A stretch of DNA of 37,367 nt. Origin: Acidimicrobiia bacterium. Its GTDB lineage: Bacteria; Actinomycetota; Acidimicrobiia; IMCC26256; PALSA-555. Shown piece after piece: positions 24,794 through 31,184 of this stretch. A program made the translations under genes and the position numbers. The number at the start of each line of letters is the position of its first letter. Position 1 is the first letter of the stretch. The DNA is taken from positions 1 through 37,367 of the forward strand of contig JALHSW010000244.1 of NCBI GenBank assembly GCA_022865365.1, read 5' to 3'. The notes below the pieces were generated by a model. It did not search any database and was not told the origin of the DNA. It saw only the letters and a program-made list of their open reading frames with translations.

Positions 24794-25258
24794 ATGAGTG
24801 ACGACGACAGCACCGAGTCCCAGCCCGAAGCGGCTGCGTCGGATCCGGTCCCGACACCCACGGCGGAACGTTCCGGCGTGCACATTCCCGGCTGGCTCGC
24901 CGGCGCGCTCGTGGTGGTGCTGGCCCTCGTGGTCGGCGGCGTGGGCTTCGCCATCGGCCGAACGACGGCGGACGACGGCGGCGGCGGCTTCCGGCCGGCA
25001 CTCGTGCGCAGCGCCCAGCAGAACGGAGGCCCGGGCGGCAACCAGTTCCCGGGTGGCCCCGGCGGAGAGGGTGGCCCAGGCGGACAGGGTGGCCCAGGCG
25101 GGCAGCGCGGTCCCGGCGAACAAGGTGGCCCCGGGGGACAGCGCGGCGATCAGGGCCAGAGCCCGAACGGCGGCGGTCCGCAGGATGGCGGTCCTCAGGA
25201 TGGCGGTCCTCAGGATGGCGGCAGCCAGGACGACGGCTCCAGCCAGGGCGGCACCTGA
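24794..25258 (+). CDS. Single-pass membrane protein with Gly-rich collagen-like tail
   Basis: A 154-residue protein that I cannot assign to a family. Residues 1-33 are acidic and Pro-rich, and one membrane helix spans about 34-55 (GWLAGALVVVLALVVGGVGF). The rest is a low-complexity Gly/Pro/Gln tail with GPGGQ-like repeats and, at the end, QDGGP repeats. The tail is probably outside the cell and disordered. The ATG follows GAGGAG by 6 nt. The two upstream CTCAGG hexamers suggest control by a two-component system, perhaps in envelope or metal stress; that is inference. The low-complexity tail makes homology searches unreliable. Confidence 0.7.
   Translation: MSDDDSTESQPEAAASDPVPTPTAERSGVHIPGWLAGALVVVLALVVGGVGFAIGRTTADDGGGGFRPALVRSAQQNGGPGGNQFPGGPGGEGGPGGQGGPGGQRGPGEQGGPGGQRGDQGQSPNGGGPQDGGPQDGGPQDGGSQDDGSSQGGT
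25169..25228 (+). repeat. 15-nt in-frame tandem repeat in the Gly-rich gene
   Basis: Four units of 15 nt. The two central units, 25184-25198 and 25199-25213, are identical (GATGGCGGTCCTCAG); the outer two are degenerate. Because 15 is a multiple of three, unit gain or loss adds or removes the pentapeptide DGGPQ without shifting the frame. Confidence 0.85.
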
Positions 25259-25273
25259 TTCCGGCACCCGAGT

Positions 25274-25295
25274 GCAGGGTCACCCCCGACCCTGC
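25274..25295 (+). terminator. Hairpin after the Gly-rich gene
   Basis: Perfect 8-bp inverted repeat GCAGGGTC / GACCCTGC with a 6-base loop, 16 nt after the stop codon. No T-tract follows, as is usual for terminators in GC-rich actinobacteria. Confidence 0.5.
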
Positions 25296-25310
25296 GAGCT
25301 ACCGACTCCC

Positions 25311-25350
25311 GACCCGCGGGCCGGCTGCGTGATCGCAGCCGGCCCGGGTC
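25311..25350 (+). terminator. Large GC-rich hairpin, likely terminator
   Basis: A perfect 12-bp stem (25318-25329 with 25334-25345) with the loop TGAT, extended by GACCC/GGGTC after a 2-nt bulge. It lies between the Gly-rich gene and the promoter of the next monooxygenase gene. Together with the smaller hairpin at 25274 it probably ends the upstream transcript. Confidence 0.6.
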
Positions 25351-25403
25351 CGGTCGGTCCATGGCGTTGCCCGCACCGAGCGCCCGTACCGAGCACGCGA
25401 CCC

Positions 25404-25409
25404 TAGGAT
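25404..25409 (+). promoter_or_regulatory. -10 element of the monooxygenase-cupin-CoA-transferase operon
   Basis: TAGGAT lies 54 bp before the ATG at 25464, downstream of the large hairpin. Confidence 0.4.
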
Positions 25410-25463
25410 CGGGAAGCTCCCCGTCCAGCTCGTCGGGGTGACGCGACCAAGCGAGGACGTGCG

Positions 25464-26342
25464 ATGCGGGTCGGGTTGTTCCTCCCGACGGTGAGCCCGA
25501 TGGCCACCCCCGAGTACCTCGCTGCTCATGCACGCGCTGCCGAGGAAGCAGGGTTCGCGTCGATCTGGGTCGGAGAGCACGTCGTGTTCCTCGATGAGTA
25601 CACGTCGAGGTACCCCTACGCCGCCGACGGTCGTCTGTCGCTCCCACCCGACGCCGGGCTGCTCGAGCTGTTCACGACGCTCACGTTCCTGGCCGCGGTC
25701 ACCGAGCGAATCCGCCTCGGGACTGCCGTGTGCCTCGTACCGCAGCGCAACCCCGTGTACACGGCGAAGGAGGTCGCGACCCTCGACTGGCTCTCGGGTG
25801 GTCGGGTCGACTTCGGCATCGGCATCGGTTGGCTCCGCGAGGAGTTCGAGGTGTTGCACGAGGCGTTCGACGAGCGCGTGCCGCGCACGCGCGAGTACAT
25901 CGAGGTGATGCGGCGGCTGTGGTGCGACGAGGTGTCTCAGCACGCGGGCGAGCTCTATGCCCTGCCGCCGTGCCGGATGTACCCCAAGCCGGTGCAGGAC
26001 CCGCATCCGCCGATCTACGTCGGAGGTGAGTCCGACGCCGCGCTCCGACGTGTCGCCGAGCTCGGCGACGGATGGCACGGGTTCAACCACCTCCCCGACA
26101 GCGCCGGTGCTTCGGTGCAGCGCCTCGAGCGTGCGCTCGCGGCGGTGGGACGAACGCTCGGCGACATCGATGTGACCATCGGCGCCTACCTCCAGCCGGT
26201 GGAGCCGAAGCACCTTGGCGGATATCGCGATGCGGGGGTGGACCAGCTCGTGCTGTCAGCGTTCGCCAGGGATGCGGCGGGGATCCGTGACGAGGTCGCC
26301 CGCCTGGGCGAAGCGTTCGTCGGCCCCGCGGCCGAGCTGTAG
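25464..26342 (+). CDS. F420-dependent luciferase-like oxidoreductase (TIGR03619-like)
   Basis: A 292-residue LLM-superfamily enzyme. The start MRVGLFLPTVSPMATPEYLAAHARAAEEAGFASIW, then WVGEHVVF, IRLGTAVCLVPQRNP and DFGIGIGWLREEFEVL, are characteristic of the F420-type subgroup. The substrate is unknown. It leads an apparent operon with a cupin (37 nt gap) and a family III CoA-transferase, which points to degradation of an organic acid or CoA ester. A TAGGAT hexamer at 25404-25409 would give a leader of about 47 nt, and GAGGA precedes the ATG. Confidence 0.85.
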   Translation: MRVGLFLPTVSPMATPEYLAAHARAAEEAGFASIWVGEHVVFLDEYTSRYPYAADGRLSLPPDAGLLELFTTLTFLAAVTERIRLGTAVCLVPQRNPVYTAKEVATLDWLSGGRVDFGIGIGWLREEFEVLHEAFDERVPRTREYIEVMRRLWCDEVSQHAGELYALPPCRMYPKPVQDPHPPIYVGGESDAALRRVAELGDGWHGFNHLPDSAGASVQRLERALAAVGRTLGDIDVTIGAYLQPVEPKHLGGYRDAGVDQLVLSAFARDAAGIRDEVARLGEAFVGPAAEL

Positions 26343-26379
26343 GAGAGACTGGTGACTGGGAGAACAGGGGGAGCGGAAG

Positions 26380-26700
26380 ATGGTGGAGCGCACGCTCGGA
26401 GACGTAGCGACCAGGGTGCTGTTCGAGAACGAGCGGGTGAAGGTGTGGGAGCTGGCGCTCGCGCCGGGTGAGACGTCCGACGTGCACGAGCACCACCACG
26501 ACTACCTGCTCATCCAGCTCGAAGGTGACAAGATCGCCGGCATCTTCGAAGCGGACACCCACGGTGAGTACCCACCGGGCACGGTGGAGGGCGATGTGGC
26601 GCCCGGCAACGTCTTCTACACGGCGAAGGGTGGGATCGAGACCGCGAAGAACACCGGCCAGCAGCACTACCGCGAGATCCTCGTCGAGCTGAAGGATTGA
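26380..26700 (+). CDS. Small cupin-domain protein
   Basis: A single cupin barrel of 106 residues. The metal-binding motif HEHHHDYLLIQLEG provides several histidines, and the second half carries APGNVFYTAKGGIETAKNTG. The later motif lacks an obvious metal-binding histidine until QQHYREI. It could be a small dioxygenase, isomerase or ligand sensor. The ATG follows GGGGGAG by 6 nt. Its stop overlaps the TTG start of the CoA-transferase gene (TTGA), indicating translational coupling. Confidence 0.8.
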   Translation: MVERTLGDVATRVLFENERVKVWELALAPGETSDVHEHHHDYLLIQLEGDKIAGIFEADTHGEYPPGTVEGDVAPGNVFYTAKGGIETAKNTGQQHYREILVELKD

Positions 26701-27803
26701 GCGACTCGCGTTCCCTCACCGTGCGACCCCTCGAAGGGCTGCGGGTCCTCGAGGTCGCGACGCTCTACGCGGCGCCGCAGATCGGGGCGATGCTCGGCGA
26801 CCTGGGTGCCGACGTCGTGAAGGTCGAGCCCCCGACCGGTGACCCGATGCGGCGCATGGGCCGCCCGGCCGTGTGGGACCTGGTCTCCCGGCACAAGCGC
26901 TCCATCGTCCTGGACCTCGAACCCGGTCGATCGCCCGACGACTCCGCCACGTTCGACGCGCTCGTGGCCGCGGCCGACGTGCTCGTGGAGAACCTCACAC
27001 CCTCGCTCCGCACCCGGTGGGCCTGCACGTACGAGGAGCTGGTCGCGCGCAACCCGGCGCTCGTCGTCGTGAGCGTCAGCTGCTTCGGCGCCACCGGTCC
27101 GTACGCCGACCGTCCGGGTGCGGGCACTCTGGCCGAGGCGTTCGCGGGACTCACGCACATGACGGGGGAAGCCGACGGTCCACCGATGCTGGCGTCGGTG
27201 GCGATCGGCGACACGGTCACCGCGTTCTCCGGTGTGATCGGAGCGCTGGCCGCGTGCTGGTCACGCGACGCACGCGGCGGGACCGGATCCCACGTCGACG
27301 TCAGCATGTACGAACCGATCCTCGCGATCATGGCCGGAACCCTCGCCGGTTGGGACGGCGCCGGCGAACCGCCACGACGCAACGGGAGCCGAGTGCCCGG
27401 CGGCTCGCCCCGGAACGTCTACCGGACGAGCGACAACCGCTACGTCGCAGTCTCGGGCACCACGGACAAGCAGGTCGCCCGCGTGCTCGCGGCCATCGGG
27501 CACGACACCTCGGTCGACCACGCGCGGTTCGGGCGCGCGGTCGACCGCCTATCGGCAAGCGACGAGCTCGATGCGCTCGTCGCGGAGTGGATCGGTGCAC
27601 ATTCTCGCGACGAGGTGATGCGAGCGTTGCTCGATGCCAGAGTGCCGGTAGCGCCGGTGAACGACGCGCGGGACATCCTCGAAGATCCCCACATCGCTTC
27701 GCGCGGAGGGATCGTCACCCCCGCAGCGGGTGCGGAGCTCGATGCGCACCGTCGCGACGTGCTGACCGACTGGCTCGGGGCCGCGGCGACCGGGACGAGC
27801 TAG
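26697..27803 (+). CDS. Family III CoA-transferase (CaiB/BaiF type)
   Basis: Transfers CoA between carboxylic acids. The 368-residue protein shows the family start RPLEGLRVLEVATLYAAPQIGAMLGDLGADVVKVEPP, then RHKRSIVLDLE and the catalytic region GSHVDVSMYEPILAIMAG. In formyl-CoA transferase the residue after the SMQ/SMY pair is the catalytic Asp; here it is Glu. GSPRNVYRTSDNRYVAVS follows, as expected. The TTG at 26697 overlaps the cupin stop; a GTG at 26721 (MRPLEGLRV) is a good alternative start. The 3' end overlaps the convergent SDR gene by 4 nt, sharing CTAG. Confidence 0.87.
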   Translation: MSDSRSLTVRPLEGLRVLEVATLYAAPQIGAMLGDLGADVVKVEPPTGDPMRRMGRPAVWDLVSRHKRSIVLDLEPGRSPDDSATFDALVAAADVLVENLTPSLRTRWACTYEELVARNPALVVVSVSCFGATGPYADRPGAGTLAEAFAGLTHMTGEADGPPMLASVAIGDTVTAFSGVIGALAACWSRDARGGTGSHVDVSMYEPILAIMAGTLAGWDGAGEPPRRNGSRVPGGSPRNVYRTSDNRYVAVSGTTDKQVARVLAAIGHDTSVDHARFGRAVDRLSASDELDALVAEWIGAHSRDEVMRALLDARVPVAPVNDARDILEDPHIASRGGIVTPAAGAELDAHRRDVLTDWLGAAATGTS

Positions 27804-28666
27804 GGCTGCTCGTCGGATCGGAGCGCGACGCCCGGCACGCGACCGTCGACGTCCGTGAAGCCGTAGGCCTCGGCAAGGGCGGCAACGGTCGGCGTCGTGC
27901 CGCTCCGTTGCATCACCGCGGGGTCGGTGGCGAGCGCGACCACACCGCGCCCGACGAAGCGTGGGGACTCCGCATCGGCGAGGTCGAAGGTGCCTTCGCC
28001 GGGGAGGTCGAGCACGGAGCGACCGTCGTCGGTGCGACGGGCACCGAGCTCCACGATCTCGGTGCGCACGAGGCCGGGCCACAGCGAGACGACCGCGACA
28101 CCGTGAGCCTCGAGCTCGTGGGCCATGTCGGCGGTCATCTTGTCGAGCGCCGCCTTGCCGACGCCGTACACGACGTTGTGTGCGTACTGCGTCGAACCCG
28201 AAGACGAGATGTTCGCGATGAGCCCGTGCTCGGCGGCCAGCAGCATCGGGGTCGCGAACACGGACGCGACGTAGTGCGAACGTACACCGATGTCGACGAC
28301 CTGGTCCCACGCGGCGACGGGGAGCTCCCAGAACGGCCGGCCGAGCCACGGGGCGAGGTCGATGGCGGAGTACACGTTGTTCACGAGCACGTCGAGGCGG
28401 CCCTGCTCGCGCTCCACGCGAGCGAAGAGCGCTTGGACTTGCGCGTCGTCATGGTGATCGCACGCCACGCCGACCGCGGTTCCCCCGAGCGCCTCGACTT
28501 CGGCCACGGTCTCACCGACGGTCCCGGGAATCGGTCCCGGATCGACCGTGCGCGCCGTGAGGTACACCATCGCGCCCGCCGCACCGAGCTCGAGTGCGAT
28601 CCCCTTGCCGATGCCGCGGCTGGCGCCGGTCACCACGGCGACGCGGCCCTGGAGTGATCCTGTCAT
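27800..28666 (-). CDS. Short-chain dehydrogenase/reductase, DHRS1-like
   Basis: An NAD(P)-dependent oxidoreductase of 288 residues. The Rossmann motif TGASRGIG is at 13-20 and NNVYS at 96-100. The catalytic Ser lies in ISSSGS, and Y167 and K171 form the YxxxK pair. The long loop after the NN motif (DLAPWLGRPFWELPVAAW) and the length are like DHRS1-type SDRs. The substrate is unknown. The ATG directly follows the stop of the upstream monooxygenase gene (TGAATG), so the two are an operon and may act on the same compound. Confidence 0.88.
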   Translation of the reverse strand: MTGSLQGRVAVVTGASRGIGKGIALELGAAGAMVYLTARTVDPGPIPGTVGETVAEVEALGGTAVGVACDHHDDAQVQALFARVEREQGRLDVLVNNVYSAIDLAPWLGRPFWELPVAAWDQVVDIGVRSHYVASVFATPMLLAAEHGLIANISSSGSTQYAHNVVYGVGKAALDKMTADMAHELEAHGVAVVSLWPGLVRTEIVELGARRTDDGRSVLDLPGEGTFDLADAESPRFVGRGVVALATDPAVMQRSGTTPTVAALAEAYGFTDVDGRVPGVALRSDEQP

Positions 28667-29824
28667 TCAGGTGAGACCCTTCTCGGCCTGCTCCTTGGCG
28701 TGGTCCTCGACCGCCTTGCCGATCGCGTTCGTCGCTGCGGTGACGAAACGGCCTCCGGAGCCGACGATCCAGTCGTACGACGCCTGCACCGGCTCGAGCT
28801 GGCCCTGGAAGTGCGGCATCACGTAGCGGGCGAACAGCTCGTAGCTACGGCGCGTCGCTTCCGGATCGGCCCATTCGTGCCCGAACAGCAGGAACGTCCC
28901 GAACCCACCCGACTGCTCCACAAGGCGCTCGATCTGGCGTACCGCGTCGTCGGGCGTGCCGATGATCGCGAAGCCGTTCGTATCGCAATGCTCGATGATG
29001 GTCGCGACGTCGTCGCCTTCGCCGACCGGGCTCGTCGGCAGCACATGGCGGAAGTAGCGGCCGAACTCCACGACTCCGAACTCGACGTCGCGCCGAGCCT
29101 GCTCCTTGGTGGTCGCGAGGTGCATCGGGCCGACGAGGCGCCACTTCGCCCGGTCGGCGCGCTGGCCGAACTCTGCGGCGCGCTGCTCCATGACGTCCCA
29201 GTGCGCTCCGAGGATGTCGAAGCCGGCGTCGGTCGTCGCGCCCACCGAGAGCAGTCCGAGGCCGTAGCGGCCGGCACTGCGGGGCCCGGCGGGGGAGATG
29301 GACGCGGCGACGGCGATGTCGATGCCGCCGGGCGAGTACGGCGCGAGCTGGAGTCGTGCGTCGTTGATCTCGAACCAGTCGGTCTTGGCCGTGACCGTCT
29401 CACCGCGGAGCAGGCTCACCACGACGTCGAGGGCTTCCTCCATGCGCGGGCGCTGGGTGTCGGGTGGGATGCCGAGCATGTGCGCGTCGGAGGTGAGCTG
29501 GCCCGGACCGCAGCCGAGCATCGCCCGCCCGCGGGTCAGATGGTCGAGCAGCATGAAGCGATCGGCGAGCAGCAGCGGGTGGTGGTACGGGAGCGAGTTC
29601 ACGCCGCTGCCGAGCCGGATGTGATGGGTCCGCTCGGCGGCAGTGGCGATGAAGACCTCGGGTGAAGCGATGATCTCGAAGCCGCCCGAGTGGTGCTCGC
29701 CGATCCACGCCTCGTCGAAGCCGAGCCGGTCGAGTTGCTGGATCAGCTCGAGGTCTCGCTCGATCGCGAGCGTCGGGTTCTGCCCGACGTCGTGGAACGG
29801 TGCCATGAACATGCCGAATCGCAT
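28667..29824 (-). CDS. Flavin-dependent luciferase-like monooxygenase, limonene monooxygenase-like
   Basis: A 385-residue LLM-superfamily enzyme. MRFGMFMAPFHDVGQNPTLA, WIGEHHSGGFEIIASPEVF and RLGSGVNSLPYHHP match bacterial luciferase-like monooxygenases, and the length and layout are close to Rhodococcus limonene 1,2-monooxygenase. Monoterpene or alkanal oxidation is a reasonable guess. The ATG at 29824 lies 6 nt after TACGAT, a leaderless start that rules out the longer frame to 30103. It is followed without a gap by the SDR gene. An oxygenase plus dehydrogenase is a common catabolic pair. Confidence 0.86.
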   Translation of the reverse strand: MRFGMFMAPFHDVGQNPTLAIERDLELIQQLDRLGFDEAWIGEHHSGGFEIIASPEVFIATAAERTHHIRLGSGVNSLPYHHPLLLADRFMLLDHLTRGRAMLGCGPGQLTSDAHMLGIPPDTQRPRMEEALDVVVSLLRGETVTAKTDWFEINDARLQLAPYSPGGIDIAVAASISPAGPRSAGRYGLGLLSVGATTDAGFDILGAHWDVMEQRAAEFGQRADRAKWRLVGPMHLATTKEQARRDVEFGVVEFGRYFRHVLPTSPVGEGDDVATIIEHCDTNGFAIIGTPDDAVRQIERLVEQSGGFGTFLLFGHEWADPEATRRSYELFARYVMPHFQGQLEPVQASYDWIVGSGGRFVTAATNAIGKAVEDHAKEQAEKGLT

Positions 29825-29836
29825 GACGGCATCGTA
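29824..29836 (-). promoter_or_regulatory. Leaderless promoter of the monooxygenase-SDR operon
   Basis: TACGAT at 29836-29831 (minus strand) ends 6 nt before the ATG at 29824. Confidence 0.55.
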
Positions 29837-29844
29837 GGACGTGG

Positions 29845-30549
29845 TCAGGGAAGCTGGCCGTGGATCCAGGTGTCGAGGGCCGGTCCGCTCTCGAGGCTGG
29901 TGATCAGCGCGTAGCGGGTGGTGCCGCTCGGGTTGCTGACGACGTGCCAGAGCCGCTGCGTGTCGACGACGAAGCGCGCCCCCCGGTGCAACGGCACCTG
30001 CACTTCGGTGCTCTGGTCGGGAAGCCCGTCGGGTCCCTGCTCCATGAGGATCATCGAGGCGCCCGGGTTGTCGGTGAGCTCGATCCACTGGCGCACGACC
30101 CAACCCTCGTCGTCGGGGTTGAAGCGGTTGTTGTCGTCGCGATGCAGGCTACGCAGCGACTGCTCGTAGTCCTGGGGCTCGAGCTTGATCACGCGCACGC
30201 GCCCGAAGTCGGCACCGGTTGCGTTGACGTGGTCGACGAGCGACGGGCATTTCGGCGCGTTCGACGTCCACTTCCCGCCCTTGTCGGCCCGCTCCTCGCC
30301 CGGCTTCCAGAAGCCGCGGCACTCGAGCTCGCCGTCAGCGGTTGCGATCGGTGCGAAGTTGGTGTCGCCGCCACTCTTCCAGTCCATGTACTCGAGGGGG
30401 AGGAACTCCTCCTCGGGCACGGGCGGGTCGAGGTCGGAGAGGATCACGAACCCGCGCTCGGCCATCACGTCGAGGCGGACATGGGGCGACTCGAGTGGGA
30501 TCTCCGTCGACCAGTGGGGAAGCTTGAGGTAGTCGGCGACCTGAACCAT
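29845..30549 (-). CDS. 2-oxoglutarate/Fe(II) dioxygenase-like protein
   Basis: A 234-residue protein with an apparent HxD...H...R set: H136 and D138 in SLHRDDNNRF, H202 in RLWHVVSNP and R212 in SGTTRYALI. This is the iron and 2-oxoglutarate site of double-stranded beta-helix hydroxylases and most resembles aspartyl/asparaginyl beta-hydroxylase-like proteins. The acidic PPVPEEEFLPLEYMDW segment is not one I recognise. The substrate is unknown. The ATG at 30549 lies 7 nt after TACACT. A 12-bp palindrome lies about 26 bp further upstream. The monooxygenase gene starts 20 nt beyond its stop. Confidence 0.66.
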   Translation of the reverse strand: MVQVADYLKLPHWSTEIPLESPHVRLDVMAERGFVILSDLDPPVPEEEFLPLEYMDWKSGGDTNFAPIATADGELECRGFWKPGEERADKGGKWTSNAPKCPSLVDHVNATGADFGRVRVIKLEPQDYEQSLRSLHRDDNNRFNPDDEGWVVRQWIELTDNPGASMILMEQGPDGLPDQSTEVQVPLHRGARFVVDTQRLWHVVSNPSGTTRYALITSLESGPALDTWIHGQLP

Positions 30550-30562
30550 GGCTCTCAGTGTA
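30549..30562 (-). promoter_or_regulatory. Leaderless promoter of the dioxygenase-like gene
   Basis: TACACT at 30562-30557 (minus strand) ends 7 nt before the ATG at 30549. Confidence 0.55.
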
Positions 30563-30587
30563 GGGATCGGTGGCGCGGAGTCATCCC

Positions 30588-30599
30588 CTTCGGCCGAAG
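30588..30599. promoter_or_regulatory. 12-bp perfect palindrome upstream of the dioxygenase-like gene
   Basis: CTTCGGCCGAAG is centred about 44 bp before the predicted transcription start at 30549. It could be an operator, or a small hairpin ending the NTF2-like transcript. No T-tract follows. Confidence 0.3.
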
Positions 30600-30664
30600 A
30601 TGTGACAAAGGTCCCGTATGGCGCCGTGAGTCATCCGCTCGATCGGGCTCGCGGTCGGCCGTGT

Positions 30665-31144
30665 TCACGGCGAGCTCGTGCTCGGCAGGCCGCCCGAGAG
30701 GGGATCGACGCGCAGGCGCACGAGGCGCGACGACTTGATGCGCCACGCCCCGTCCTCCCGCACGTACTCGTCGTGGTAGTGGCCGTACCCCCGCAGGCCC
30801 TGGCCGGAATCGGCCGGGAGCTCGACATAGTCCTCCAGCGGCCAGATGCCCGACGCGGTGTCGGGACCGGTGACGTCGAGCTCGGGCGCGTGGCCCATGT
30901 GCACGGTGCGCGCGTCGGCCAGCACCTCGGCGAGGAAGTCGACGATCGTGTCGCGCCCGTCGTTCACGAAACCATCGATGTCGAGGTGGGCGTCGGTCGC
31001 GAACACGCTGCGCAGCTCGTCCCAGCTCTTCGTGTCGAGGCAACGCCAGTACCGGGCCTTGAGGCTCTGGAGCTCGGCCAGATCGATGAGCCGTTGCGTG
31101 TCGTCCAGCTTCCGAGGGTCTTCCGGCTGCCGAGGGTCTTCCAC
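30665..31144 (-). CDS. NTF2/SnoaL-like protein
   Basis: A cone-shaped alpha+beta barrel protein of 159 residues. LQSLKARYWRCLDTKSWDELRSVFATDAHLDIDG is the standard SnoaL-like N-terminal half, and GYGHYHDEYVREDGAWRIKSSRLVRLR the C-terminal half. Such proteins are ketosteroid isomerase- or dehydratase-like and often serve in aromatic or steroid catabolism. The start is the GTG at 31144, 8 nt after TACTGT. The first codons contain an 18-nt in-frame duplication giving EDPRQP-EDPRKL. The gene is divergent from the alcohol dehydrogenase with a 39-bp spacer. Confidence 0.82.
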   Translation of the reverse strand: MEDPRQPEDPRKLDDTQRLIDLAELQSLKARYWRCLDTKSWDELRSVFATDAHLDIDGFVNDGRDTIVDFLAEVLADARTVHMGHAPELDVTGPDTASGIWPLEDYVELPADSGQGLRGYGHYHDEYVREDGAWRIKSSRLVRLRVDPLSGGLPSTSSP

Positions 31145-31158
31145 CGAGACGGACAGTA
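31144..31158 (-). promoter_or_regulatory. Leaderless promoter of the NTF2-like gene
   Basis: TACTGT at 31158-31153 (minus strand) ends 8 nt before the GTG at 31144. Confidence 0.5.
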
Positions 31159-31170
31159 GGCCCTGCGGCG

Positions 31171-31184
31171 TAGGCTCGCCGCCG
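31171..31184 (+). promoter_or_regulatory. Leaderless promoter of the alcohol dehydrogenase gene
   Basis: TAGGCT at 31171-31176 ends 7 nt before the GTG at 31184. The expected -35 position overlaps the -10 of the divergent NTF2-like promoter. Confidence 0.55.

Noticed and set aside
25021..25258. Repetitive stretch considered as a CRISPR array or minisatellite locus
   Set aside because: The repeats are contiguous, lack unique spacers, keep the reading frame and encode Gly/Gln-rich peptide.
28667..30103. Longer frame for the limonene monooxygenase-like gene
   Set aside because: The extra N-terminus is antisense-like and overlaps the upstream gene; the ATG at 29824 has a leaderless promoter and starts the family's conserved N-terminus.
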